Below, in pieces: positions 39,969-47,179 of a stretch of 47,179 nt of DNA. Within the stretch, counting starts at the first letter, position 1, and every line of letters starts with the position of its first letter. The DNA comes from Oscillospiraceae bacterium (GTDB lineage: Bacteria > Bacillota > Clostridia > Oscillospirales > Acutalibacteraceae), in NCBI GenBank assembly GCA_015066525.1, contig SVOG01000028.1, forward strand, positions 1-47,179. The letters are read 5' to 3'. A program made the position numbers and the translations under genes. The notes beneath the pieces were generated by a model. That model was not told the DNA's origin, ran no database searches, and saw nothing but the letters and a program-made list of their open reading frames with translations.

Positions 39969-41002
39969 ACGAGGTCAACTCCCTTTTCGCCGTTCTTGAT
40001 TTCGCCGATGATGGCAGCCTGCTCGCCGCAGTCCGTCAGAATACGGACCGCCTCGTCCGCTCTGTCGCTGTCGACTGCGATAACGAGTCCCGTACCCATA
40101 TTGAAAGTATTATACATATCGTGCTCGCTGATGCCGCCGGTCTTTTGAATTAAATCAAAAATCGGCTTGTGGTGGCACTTCGCTTTTTCAATAACCGCAA
40201 GGGTATTGTCATTTAACATACGCGGTACATTCTCATAGAAACCGCCGCCCGTGATATGCGAAATCGCATTGACGCGCACGCTCTCCATCAGAGTCAGAAG
40301 CGGTTTTACATAAATTCTCGTCGGGGTGATGAGTTCCTCGCCGAGCGTTTTACCGAGTTCGTCATAGTAAACGCCGATGGTATCCTCGCCGATATCGAAT
40401 ACCTTGCGGACAAGAGAAAAGCCGTTGGAATGCACGCCCGAGGACGCTACGCCGATTAGCGCGTCGCCGCTCTTCAGGTGCTCGCCCGAGACGAGTTTAT
40501 CCTTCTCGCCGATACCTACGGTGAAACCTGCGAGGTCGTATTCCTCATTCGGCATCAGTCCGGGATGCTCCGCGGTTTCGCCGCCGACAAGCGCACAGCC
40601 CGACTGCACGCAGCCCTCGGCAACACCCTTGACAATCTGTTCAATTTTCTCAGGGTAGTTCTTGCCGCAGGCAATATAGTCGAGGAAGAACAGCGGTTTC
40701 GCGCCGCTGCACGCCACGTCATTCACGCACATCGCCACGCAGTCGATACCGATAGTATCGTGCTTGTCCATCAAAAAAGCCAATTTCAGTTTGGTACCGA
40801 CGCCGTCCGTACCCGAAACAAGTACGGGATTCTGATATTCTCCCCACGGGAGTTCAAACATACCGCCGAAGCCGCCGATACCGCCGATGACGCCGGGGAT
40901 GGTGGTACGCTTCACATGGGATTTAATCAGTTCGACCGACTCGTAGCCCGCCGTAACATCAACACCTGCTGCCGCATAGCTATCGCTGTAACTCTTTTCC
41001 AT
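39965..41002 (-). CDS. purM: Phosphoribosylformylglycinamidine cyclo-ligase
   Basis: 345 aa. Makes AIR from FGAM using ATP. Family motifs: SYAAAGVDVTAGYESVELIKSH at the start, GGFGGMFELP (~43-52), LVSGTDGVGTKLKLAF (~61-76), CVNDVACSGAKPLFFLDYIACG (~92-113), HPGLMPNEEYDLAGFTVG, and GGGFYENVPRML near ~260. Length typical. Cotranscribed with purN; separated from purE by a ~150-bp repeat-rich spacer. Confidence 0.98.
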   Translation of the reverse strand: MEKSYSDSYAAAGVDVTAGYESVELIKSHVKRTTIPGVIGGIGGFGGMFELPWGEYQNPVLVSGTDGVGTKLKLAFLMDKHDTIGIDCVAMCVNDVACSGAKPLFFLDYIACGKNYPEKIEQIVKGVAEGCVQSGCALVGGETAEHPGLMPNEEYDLAGFTVGIGEKDKLVSGEHLKSGDALIGVASSGVHSNGFSLVRKVFDIGEDTIGVYYDELGKTLGEELITPTRIYVKPLLTLMESVRVNAISHITGGGFYENVPRMLNDNTLAVIEKAKCHHKPIFDLIQKTGGISEHDMYNTFNMGTGLVIAVDSDRADEAVRILTDCGEQAAIIGEIKNGEKGVDLV

Positions 41003-41150
41003 ATATTTTCTCCTTCGTCGAAAATAGCTTAAAGCCTCAGGCTACAGGCTTCAAGCTTTATGGTGGACTTCGTCCACACCTATTTTATTATTATTCGAGC
41101 GCAGCGAGCATCCGCAAGCCAGTAGCTTGTAGCTCGTAGCTCATAGCTAA
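41003..41150. repeat. Repeat-rich spacer between purE and purM
   Basis: 148 bp with no gene. It contains nested inverted repeats: AAAATAG.../...CTATTTT around AAGCCT/AGGCTT and GTGGAC-TTC-GTCCAC. Next to the purE stop are four tandem copies of a 7-bp unit, GTAGCTY (41122-41149). It may attenuate or stabilise the pur transcript. Confidence 0.6.
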
Positions 41151-41648
41151 TTAAAGCTCCTTGAGCTTTAATTGCAGCGCCTTATCCTTCTCCTCGACCT
41201 GCTTTGCCATATCGGCACGCATATCCATGAGTTTCTGCATCAGCGCGTCGTCGCCGACTGCGAGTATCTCCGCCGCAAGGAGAGCCGCATTCTTTGCTGC
41301 ATTGACGCCGACTGTTGCAACGGGAATACCGGGCGGCATCATGACCGTCGCGAGCATCGCATCCATACCGTCGAGCACCTTAGCCGAGCAAGGAATACCG
41401 ATAACGGGGAGTGTGGTCGATGCCGCAAGCACGCCGCCGAGATGCGCTGCCATACCTGCCGCAGCGATAATCACGCCGAAGCCGTTTTCAATCGCATTTT
41501 TCGAAAAATCGTGTGCCGCCTCGGGTGTGCGGTGCGCCGACATAACTCTGACCTCTGTTTCGATGCCGAGATTACCGAGCGTCTTAATCGCAGGGGTAAC
41601 AATGGGTAAATCACTGTCGGAGCCCATAATGATAGCAACCTTTTTCAT
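41151..41648 (-). CDS. purE: 5-(carboxyamino)imidazole ribonucleotide mutase
   Basis: 165 aa from the ATG at 41648, which has GGAGG 8 bp upstream; an upstream in-frame extension of 18 residues is not expected for the family. Motifs: KKVAIIMGSDSDLPIVTPA (2-20), RVMSAHRTPEAAHDF (~39-53), IAAAGMAAHLGGVLAA (~60-75), and a long C-terminal helix. It carries out the CAIR/N5-CAIR step of purine synthesis; no purK is nearby, so it may be the class II type that uses AIR and CO2 directly (inference). First gene of the pur operon. Confidence 0.97.
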   Translation of the reverse strand: MKKVAIIMGSDSDLPIVTPAIKTLGNLGIETEVRVMSAHRTPEAAHDFSKNAIENGFGVIIAAAGMAAHLGGVLAASTTLPVIGIPCSAKVLDGMDAMLATVMMPPGIPVATVGVNAAKNAALLAAEILAVGDDALMQKLMDMRADMAKQVEEKDKALQLKLKEL

Positions 41649-41667
41649 ATTCTGCCTCCGTTGTATC

Positions 41668-41688
41668 GTTTTGAGTTTTGAGCTTTGA
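41668..41688 (+). repeat. Three 7-bp tandem repeats in the purE leader
   Basis: GTTTTGA, GTTTTGA, GCTTTGA in direct tandem, between the promoter (41724-41752) and the purE RBS. Confidence 0.6.
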
Positions 41689-41723
41689 GCAGTTGCCGTC
41701 AAGAGCGCAAAACTATTGCGAAT

Positions 41724-41752
41724 ATTATACTTTATTTATAAATGTAATTCAA
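41724..41752 (-). promoter_or_regulatory. Promoter of the pur operon
   Basis: Minus strand TTGAAT (41747-41752), 17-bp spacer, TATAAT (41724-41729), ~75 bp before purE. The leader is too short for a purine riboswitch and shows no such fold. Confidence 0.7.
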
Positions 41753-41768
41753 TAAATATACACGAAAT

Positions 41769-43652
41769 TTACATAAAGTTAACAGCATAGCGGAAGTACT
41801 GTTTGCCGTAAGTTTTTTCATAATGGATTTTGAAATACGCCATATCGCGCCCGTTGATATAACCGTCGCGGTTAAAGTCGTAGGCGGGCAAGCCGATGGC
41901 GCCGAAATTGATGTCCTTATAGTTAAACGTAATCGGGTATACGCGCCCGTCGCAGTAAGGATTCGAAATCGTCACAGTGCCGCTCTCCAGCGTTCTGAAG
42001 CTGAAGCGACCGTCTTCGTCGACAGCAACTTCCCTGCCGTTAAACGTCACGGTGGAACCGGCAAGCGGAATCCGATAATCCACGCTGCCGTCGGGGTCGG
42101 TCATCAGCACGCATCTGCCACTGACGGTAATAGCTGGCGTCTCGATAATATCACCGATATAACTGTCGCCGCAGAGAAGGCAGGTGTACAGCGTGTAGCC
42201 GTCCTCGTCAACCGTATACGGCACCGCCTCGCCCGTGTAGGTATGATTGACAAAGACGGGAAAGCTGCCGACGGTGTCACCGATTCTGATTTTCTCCCTG
42301 TTTTCACCGCAGGTAAACGGCTCCGTGCTCTGCGTATCACAGAGGCTGATTTGCCGATTGTCAAAATAACCCGGGGCGTAATAGATTTTATCGCTGTATC
42401 CGCCGTCAAAATGGATGTCGAGCACAAAATTTGTGAGCAATCTGTCCGCAATCGGAAAGAGCGGCTCCGCCGTACCGCGAAATCCGTCGGACGCATTAAA
42501 GGTCAGTGACCCGTAAACATCAAAGGAGTTTATCCTGTCGGGATAGATAACAACCGTCGCGCTCCCCTGCTCCTTCATACTCTGCACGGTGAAGGTATAC
42601 ACGGTCCCTTCCGTCAATTCATAGGTGACGCAGAAATTTCTGTCACTATCGGAAATATCATCGTTCTGCACAAGAAGGCTGGCACCGCTGTAAAGCGATG
42701 CTTTTACATCCATATCTCCTCTGGAATAGAAATGATAGACGCCCGAAAATGACGGCGTGAATGTAAAGGTGTACTCCTTGTCAGTCGTGTTCTCATCAAA
42801 CGCAATATGATTCGGCACACCGAGTCTCAGCGCATACGCATCGTCAAGAACTTCGTAGGAGACGCTGTTCGTCATCGCATAGATATGGGCGGAAGAGGCG
42901 TCATAAACGCGCATCGCTGCACCATTGATTTTGCCGTTTCTGCCATAGGCATAGGATTTCGTAGCGAGCGTCGCGCCGCTTGGATACGCCACATTGCTTA
43001 GTGATAAACAGTCATAAAAGGCGTAGGAGCCGAGCGTAAGAGACGCTGTCATATCCTCAAAAATCACGCTCACAAGCGCAATACAGCGGTCGAAGGCATA
43101 GCTGCCGATACTTGTCACACTATACGGAATCATAACGGACTCAAGTGCACTGCACAGACGAAAAGCGTAGCTGCCAATCGTTTTCAGCGTGTCGGGCAGT
43201 TGCAGATTCGCAAGCGCGTCACACGCGTCAAATGCGTAACTCTCAATCGCCGTCAAGCCGAATGGGAGCACGGCATCCGTGATACTGCTCGAGCAAAAAG
43301 CGTAGCGTCCGACGGATTGAATCGTATTCGGAATCGTAAAGTCGTTTGCCTTTACAGAATAGAAACAATAATTACCGATACGCGTAATGCCCTCGGCGAT
43401 GATAACATGCTCAATACTGCCGTCGGAACGCCAGTCATACCACGGCTGGGAGGACGCGTTATTCTTCATATCGGGCATAGCGCCCTCGCCCGAGATGGTC
43501 AGCGTCTTACTTTCAGCGTCATATTCGTAATAGGTTGTACTGTCGCCGAGCTGCGTTTTCATAATATCCGGCTGCGTTTGGGCATAGGTAATAAGAGAAA
43601 AAGACGCGACGCAGAAAACAAACGCCAGCAGTATTCCCAGCATTCGTTTCAT
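41769..43652 (-). CDS. Secreted BspA-like leucine-rich-repeat protein with dockerin-like C-terminus
   Basis: 627 aa. Signal peptide MKRMLGILLAFVFCVASFSL ending near TYAQ. Residues ~85-250 are BspA/TpLRR-type repeats of ~23 aa with the pattern I..YAF..C..L..V.IP..V (five to six copies). ~280-370 is a beta-sandwich (PPC-like, FTFTPSFSGVYHFYSRGD). A Cys pair (CLLCG) lies at ~490. ~505-585 is a carboxypeptidase-regulatory-like domain. The end (~590-620) reads YDFNRDGYINGRDMAYFKIHY, one good calcium-loop half of a dockerin. Likely extracellular adhesin, possibly docked to a cohesin scaffold; the single loop makes cohesin binding uncertain. Own gene, downstream of rplQ. Confidence 0.88.
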   Translation of the reverse strand: MKRMLGILLAFVFCVASFSLITYAQTQPDIMKTQLGDSTTYYEYDAESKTLTISGEGAMPDMKNNASSQPWYDWRSDGSIEHVIIAEGITRIGNYCFYSVKANDFTIPNTIQSVGRYAFCSSSITDAVLPFGLTAIESYAFDACDALANLQLPDTLKTIGSYAFRLCSALESVMIPYSVTSIGSYAFDRCIALVSVIFEDMTASLTLGSYAFYDCLSLSNVAYPSGATLATKSYAYGRNGKINGAAMRVYDASSAHIYAMTNSVSYEVLDDAYALRLGVPNHIAFDENTTDKEYTFTFTPSFSGVYHFYSRGDMDVKASLYSGASLLVQNDDISDSDRNFCVTYELTEGTVYTFTVQSMKEQGSATVVIYPDRINSFDVYGSLTFNASDGFRGTAEPLFPIADRLLTNFVLDIHFDGGYSDKIYYAPGYFDNRQISLCDTQSTEPFTCGENREKIRIGDTVGSFPVFVNHTYTGEAVPYTVDEDGYTLYTCLLCGDSYIGDIIETPAITVSGRCVLMTDPDGSVDYRIPLAGSTVTFNGREVAVDEDGRFSFRTLESGTVTISNPYCDGRVYPITFNYKDINFGAIGLPAYDFNRDGYINGRDMAYFKIHYEKTYGKQYFRYAVNFM

Positions 43653-43719
43653 ATCATCACATCCTCTCGCAATATCCTGCTTATTATTATAACATATTTC
43701 TGTATAAAATACAATAAAA

Positions 43720-43741
43720 GCGACCTTCCTCAGAAGGTCGC
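43720..43741 (-). terminator. Terminator of the ribosomal protein/rpoA operon
   Basis: 9-bp stem GCGACCTTC / GAAGGTCGC with CTCA loop, followed on the minus strand by TTTTATT, 10 bp after the rplQ stop. Confidence 0.88.
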
Positions 43742-43751
43742 CTTATTAGCA

Positions 43752-44093
43752 TTAAACAAGCTCAATAATGCACATCTCGGCTGCGTCGCCGCGACGGGGG
43801 CCTGTTTTGATTATACGAGTGTAACCACCGTTTCTGTCCTCATATTTGGGAGCGATTTCATCAAAAAGCTTCTTAACAGTGTCTTCCTTAGTAACATAAG
43901 CGAGCACCTGTCTTCTTGAATGAAGGGTATCGTTCTTGCCGAGAGTAATCATTCTCTCGGTGAGTGCACGAACTTCCTTTGCTCTTGTAACGGTTGTTTC
44001 AATCTTGCCGTTCTCTAAAAGATAAGTAACTAATCCTCTGAGCATAGCCTTTCTCTGATCAGTAGGTCTGCCCAGTTTTCTGCTACCTGGCAT
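43752..44093 (-). CDS. rplQ: 50S ribosomal protein L17
   Basis: 113 aa. Typical N-terminus [42 protein letters not shown] and C-terminal [21 protein letters not shown]. Assembles into the large subunit near the exit tunnel. Last gene of the alpha operon, followed by a strong terminator. Confidence 0.99.
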   Translation of the reverse strand: MPGSRKLGRPTDQRKAMLRGLVTYLLENGKIETTVTRAKEVRALTERMITLGKNDTLHSRRQVLAYVTKEDTVKKLFDEIAPKYEDRNGGYTRIIKTGPRRGDAAEMCIIELV

Positions 44094-44135
44094 AGAAATT
44101 CCCTCCTTTAAGTCCTGACTTCAAGTAAATACTTG

Positions 44136-45092
44136 TTAGTCTTCTTCCTTGCTAAGTTTGAAACCGAGTGAAGCGAGCTTGCCGACAACTTCGTCAAGCG
44201 ATTTTCTGCCAAGGTTTCTTACTTTCATCATATCTTCTTCGGATTTGCCGATTAAGTCTTCGACCGTGTTAATACCTGCTCTCTTCAGGCAGTTGAACGA
44301 ACGAACGGAGAGGTCGAGCTCTTCAATCGTCATCTCGAGAGCCTTCTCCTTAGCGTCGTCGTCCTTCTCAACCATAATCTCGGCATTGCCCATTTCCTCA
44401 GAAAGGTCAACGAAGAGGTTGAGATGCTCGTTGAGAATCTTAGCAGCGAGTGATGCTGCCTCGTCCGCAGGGATTGTACCGTCGGTTTCTACATCGAGAA
44501 TCAGTTTATCTAAATCGGTCTGCTGTCCTACACGGGTATTTTCAACAGTGTAGTTAACCTTGAGTACCGGAGTGTAAATGCTGTCGATTGCGATTGTGCC
44601 AATCGGAAGGTCCATCAGCTGCTTATTTCTGTCGCAGGGTACATAACCTCTGCCGTTGTCAGCAGTGAGTTCCATCACGACATTTGCGCCGTCGTCAAGG
44701 TACGCAATATGAAGGTCAGGATTGAGGATTTCCACATCTGCGTCGTGCTTGATGTCGCCCGCAGTGATTTCGCCCTCGCCCTTTGCTTCGATATAAAGTG
44801 TCTTGGCTTCCTCGTCGTGAATCTTGAGGATGACATTCTTGAGATTGAGCACAATCTCGGTCACATCCTCTTTCACATGAGGAATGGTTGAAAATTCGTG
44901 TAAAACACCGTCAATCTTCACGGAAGTGATAGCGTAGCCCGGAAGGGATGAGAGAAGAACTCTTCTCATCGAGTTACCGAGTGTGGTGCCGAAACCTCTC
45001 TCGAGCGGCTCTACCACAAACTTGCCGACGCTTCTGCTTCCCTGAGTAGATAAATCTACTATTTCGATATTAGGCTTATCAATTTCTATCAT
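44136..45092 (-). CDS. rpoA: DNA-directed RNA polymerase subunit alpha
   Basis: 318 aa. N-terminal dimerisation domain ([61 protein letters not shown], ~26-87) and a C-terminal domain that contacts activators and UP elements ([44 protein letters not shown], ~260-305). Length normal for Firmicutes. Between rpsD and rplQ, standard order. Confidence 0.99.
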   Translation of the reverse strand: MIEIDKPNIEIVDLSTQGSRSVGKFVVEPLERGFGTTLGNSMRRVLLSSLPGYAITSVKIDGVLHEFSTIPHVKEDVTEIVLNLKNVILKIHDEEAKTLYIEAKGEGEITAGDIKHDADVEILNPDLHIAYLDDGANVVMELTADNGRGYVPCDRNKQLMDLPIGTIAIDSIYTPVLKVNYTVENTRVGQQTDLDKLILDVETDGTIPADEAASLAAKILNEHLNLFVDLSEEMGNAEIMVEKDDDAKEKALEMTIEELDLSVRSFNCLKRAGINTVEDLIGKSEEDMMKVRNLGRKSLDEVVGKLASLGFKLSKEED

Positions 45093-45148
45093 GTAAAAGC
45101 CTCCTAAAAATTTGTTTTGTTATACTTTCAATGAATGCCTGGGGGCTA

Positions 45149-45748
45149 TTATTTAGAGTAGAACTCAACAATCAGATTGTATTGTAATTCAAAATCGAGG
45201 TCTTCGCTGGTCGGAAGTGCCAGAACCTTACCGGAAAGTGCTTCCTGATTCAGCTCTACCCACTTCGGTACGAGCTGGCTCGGACCCTCTTCTCTTACTG
45301 ACTTAAAGATGTCAATATCCTTGCTCTTTTCACGAACAGAAATTACATCGCCAACCTTAACTCTGTATGAAGGGATATTTACCTTCTTACCGTTTACAAG
45401 GAAGTGTGCGTGAGAAACAAGCTGACGCGCCTGCTTTCTGGTCTTGCACATACCAAGACGGTATACAACGTTGTCAAGACGGGTTTCAAGAAGCATTACC
45501 ATATTCTCGCCTGTTACGCCCGGAAGACGCTCAGCCTCTTCATAAACGCGGCGGGACTGCTTCTCGAGAATGCCGTAGATGAACTTCATCTTCTGCTTCT
45601 CATTTAACTGAAGGCTGTACTCAGAAGCCTTCTTTCTACGGTTGCCCTGTGAATTTCTCCAGGTTTCCTTCTTTGAATAACCTAAAACAGAAGGAGAAAT
45701 ATCATATTTCTTACATCTTCTTGCAACCGGCTGTCTGTTAATTGCCAT
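45149..45748 (-). CDS. rpsD: 30S ribosomal protein S4
   Basis: 199 aa. N-terminal ARRCKKYDISP start, then S4 RNA-binding domain (~88-150: ETRLDNVVYRLGMCKTRKQARQLVSHAHFLVNGKKVNIPSYRVKVGDVI). Primary 16S rRNA binder. The N-terminal zinc-knuckle Cys set is absent apart from one Cys, as in Zn-independent S4 proteins. In the alpha operon between rpsK and rpoA. Confidence 0.98.
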   Translation of the reverse strand: MAINRQPVARRCKKYDISPSVLGYSKKETWRNSQGNRRKKASEYSLQLNEKQKMKFIYGILEKQSRRVYEEAERLPGVTGENMVMLLETRLDNVVYRLGMCKTRKQARQLVSHAHFLVNGKKVNIPSYRVKVGDVISVREKSKDIDIFKSVREEGPSQLVPKWVELNQEALSGKVLALPTSEDLDFELQYNLIVEFYSK

Positions 45749-45770
45749 AATACTTTCCTCCTATAATAAA

Positions 45771-46166
45771 TTATACACGGCGTCTCTTTGGCGGACGACA
45801 ACCGTTATGCGGGATAGGAGTAACATCCTTGATAAGGGTTACCTCGAGACCTGCGGTGGAAAGCGCTCTGATAGCTGCCTCACGACCTGCGCCGGGGCCC
45901 TTAACGTAAACCTCAACAGTCTTCATACCGTGGTCTGTTGCAATCTTTGCAGCAGTTTCTGCAGCAGTCTGAGCTGCGTAAGGAGTGGACTTCTTTGAAC
46001 CGCGGAAGCCCATCTCGCCGGCAGATGCCCAGGATACTGCGTTACCCTGTGTGTCGGTAATGGTTACGATAGTATTGTTGAAGGTTGACTGAATATGAGC
46101 GGCACCGCGCTCGATATTCTTCTTCTCTCTTCTTTTACGAGTAGAAGTTTGCTTCTTTGCTGCCAT
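45771..46166 (-). CDS. rpsK: 30S ribosomal protein S11
   Basis: 131 aa. Conserved [50 protein letters not shown] (~21-70) and the C-terminal [10 protein letters not shown]. Binds the platform of the small subunit. Between rpsM and rpsD. Confidence 0.99.
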   Translation of the reverse strand: MAAKKQTSTRKRREKKNIERGAAHIQSTFNNTIVTITDTQGNAVSWASAGEMGFRGSKKSTPYAAQTAAETAAKIATDHGMKTVEVYVKGPGAGREAAIRALSTAGLEVTLIKDVTPIPHNGCRPPKRRRV

Positions 46167-46183
46167 GAATATGTCCTCCTACC

Positions 46184-46552
46184 TTACTTCTTCTTGTTAG
46201 CAACGGTTCTCTTCGGACCCTTGCGTGTTCTTGCGTTGTTCTTGGAAGTCTGTCCTCTTACGGGAAGTCCCTTTCTGTGACGGATGCCTCTGTAACAACC
46301 AATTTCAATCAGTCTCTTGATGTCAAAAGCAGTGTTACGGCGAAGGTCACCTTCAACGGTGAGGTTGTGGGTGATGTAGTCGCTGAGCTTCTTAACATCT
46401 TCTTCAGATAAATCTCTGCAACGGGTATCGGGATTGATGCCTGTTTCTTCGATAATCTTAGTAGCAGTTGTGCGGCCGATACCGTAGATGTAGGTAAGAC
46501 CGATTTCAACTCTCTTGTCATTAGGTAAATCAACACCTGAAATACGTGCCAT
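46184..46552 (-). CDS. rpsM: 30S ribosomal protein S13
   Basis: 122 aa. Starts [31 protein letters not shown]-terminal part has [25 protein letters not shown]. Located at the head of the small subunit. Follows rpmJ by ~30 bp. Confidence 0.99.
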   Translation of the reverse strand: MARISGVDLPNDKRVEIGLTYIYGIGRTTATKIIEETGINPDTRCRDLSEEDVKKLSDYITHNLTVEGDLRRNTAFDIKRLIEIGCYRGIRHRKGLPVRGQTSKNNARTRKGPKRTVANKKK

Positions 46553-46581
46553 TCTACTATTAACTCCGTTAAAAATTCAGG

Positions 46582-46695
46582 TTAGCCCTGACGCTGTTTG
46601 TGCTTCGGATTTTCACAGATAACCATTACTTTTCCGTTGCGCTTAATTACTTTGCACTTTTCGCAAATTTTCTTTACAGAAGGTCTGACTTTCAT
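46582..46695 (-). CDS. rpmJ: 50S ribosomal protein L36
   Basis: 37 aa, starting [17 protein letters not shown] and ending [11 protein letters not shown]. The C-x-x-C and later Cys/His residues form the zinc ribbon of the zinc-containing L36 type. Sits between infA and rpsM as usual in Firmicutes; preceded by AGGAGG. Confidence 0.98.
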   Translation of the reverse strand: MKVRPSVKKICEKCKVIKRNGKVMVICENPKHKQRQG

Positions 46696-46714
46696 TATTT
46701 AGTCCTCCTTTGAT

Positions 46715-46933
46715 TTACTTGGAACGCCATATAATGCGACCCTTGGTAAGGTCATACGGCGACATTTCCATTGTTACCTTATCACCCGGTAAGATGCGAA
46801 TATTATTCATTCTAAGCTTACCGCTGATGTGAGCTGTAATAATGTGACCGTTTTGAAGTTCTACCTTAAAAGTCGTGTTAGGTAATACTTCAGCCACAGT
46901 ACCTTCAACTTCTATCATATCTGACTTAGACAT
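46715..46933 (-). CDS. infA: Translation initiation factor IF-1
   Basis: 72 aa, single OB fold: [61 protein letters not shown]. Binds the A site of the 30S subunit. The usual neighbours map (upstream) and rpmJ (downstream) are present. Confidence 0.99.
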   Translation of the reverse strand: MSKSDMIEVEGTVAEVLPNTTFKVELQNGHIITAHISGKLRMNNIRILPGDKVTMEMSPYDLTKGRIIWRSK

Positions 46934-47023
46934 ATATTACCTCTTAATTTAATTATGAGTCTGTCATTCTATTAACTGGAATCACATTAAGGCTTGGGGT
47001 TACCAACCGAATGCAATTGCAAT

Positions 47024-47179
47024 TTACGCTCTCGTGAGAATGACGGGACCGCCTTCCGTGATGGCAATGGTGTGCTCGAAATGAGCGGACGCCTTGCCGT
47101 CTGCGGTTTTAACCGTCCAGCCGTCGGAGAGCTGCTTAACCTTATAGGTTCCCAGATTAATTATCGGTTCAATTGCCAA
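47024..47179 (-). CDS. map: Methionine aminopeptidase, C-terminal part (cut by window edge)
   Basis: 51 C-terminal residues are visible, beginning [10 protein letters not shown] (substrate-side Glu of the metal site in 'IEP') and containing [23 protein letters not shown], the typical type I MetAP ending. Removes the initiator Met. The gene continues beyond base 47179. The 90 bp between its stop and infA holds no further gene that I can support. Confidence 0.95.
   Translation of the reverse strand: MAIEPIINLGTYKVKQLSDGWTVKTADGKASAHFEHTIAITEGGPVILTRA

Noticed and set aside
41653-41730. Purine riboswitch in the purE leader
   Set aside because: The leader is too short and shows no three-way junction pattern.
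1-47179. CRISPR array
   Set aside because: No regularly spaced direct repeats with unique spacers were seen anywhere in the window.

Overview
The window looks like a chromosomal stretch of an anaerobic, low-to-mid GC Gram-positive bacterium of the class Clostridia, most likely a gut Oscillospirales/Ruminococcaceae-type organism. The reasons are AGGAGG-type ribosome binding sites and sigma-A promoters throughout, a flavodiiron protein, ferrous iron uptake genes, a stand-alone PurO-type IMP cyclohydrolase, a NahK-like hexosamine kinase, and very large secreted proteins with LamG-like, GH43, BspA-type LRR, dockerin-like and FN3 domains. Family names come from motifs read by eye; no database search was possible.

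Layout. 1-1571: start of a secreted beta-helix plus glycosidase-like protein, cut by the window edge, divergent from a small flavin/PLP-oxidase-fold protein (1686-2162). 2203-5366 (minus): ferrous iron operon feoA-feoA-feoB-small Cys-rich membrane protein, divergent from a DtxR/MntR-type repressor (5534-5902); palindromic operators sit exactly on the feo promoter and again before feoB. 5946-14166 (minus): a 2018-aa secreted GH43-type protein, a 41-aa peptide, and a 656-aa protein that looks like an inactive Y-family polymerase joined to an inactive N6-methyltransferase and a target-recognition domain. 14368-15689: a tyrosine recombinase gene enclosed by 27-bp inverted repeats (26/27 identical), with a consensus promoter inside pointing outwards; this reads as an invertible promoter switch for the 2018-aa protein. 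15731-21291 (minus): four-gene signalling/membrane operon (DUF2156, MATE-HATPase fusion, GNAT, SpoIIE-type phosphatase with its own HATPase). 21391-23256: a mobile or scarred region with two 154-bp direct repeats, an AT-rich zinc-ribbon/TPR membrane protein gene, a palindromic MITE-like element and tRNA-Leu(CAG) whose 3' end is duplicated. 23315-24490: AI-2E family exporter. 24682-27565 (plus): ACT protein, homoserine dehydrogenase, aspartate kinase. 27627-31196: secreted protein with eight long repeats. 31329-33015: flavin reductase and flavodiiron protein, divergent from a NahK-like kinase (33124-34218). 34305-37253: MacA-like adaptor and MacB-like permease without a visible ATPase. 37340-41648: purE-purM-purN-purO-purD. 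41769-43652: BspA-like surface protein. 43752-47179: rplQ-rpoA-rpsD-rpsK-rpsM-rpmJ-infA-map (end of the ribosomal protein/alpha operon).

The most interesting part is 5946-15717. A recombinase-controlled promoter appears to decide whether a giant secreted carbohydrate-active protein, a short peptide and a catalytically degenerate polymerase/methyltransferase fusion are expressed. In the orientation given, the promoter fires into a strong terminator directly outside the right repeat, so the cluster is probably OFF apart from any read-through from the recombinase gene.
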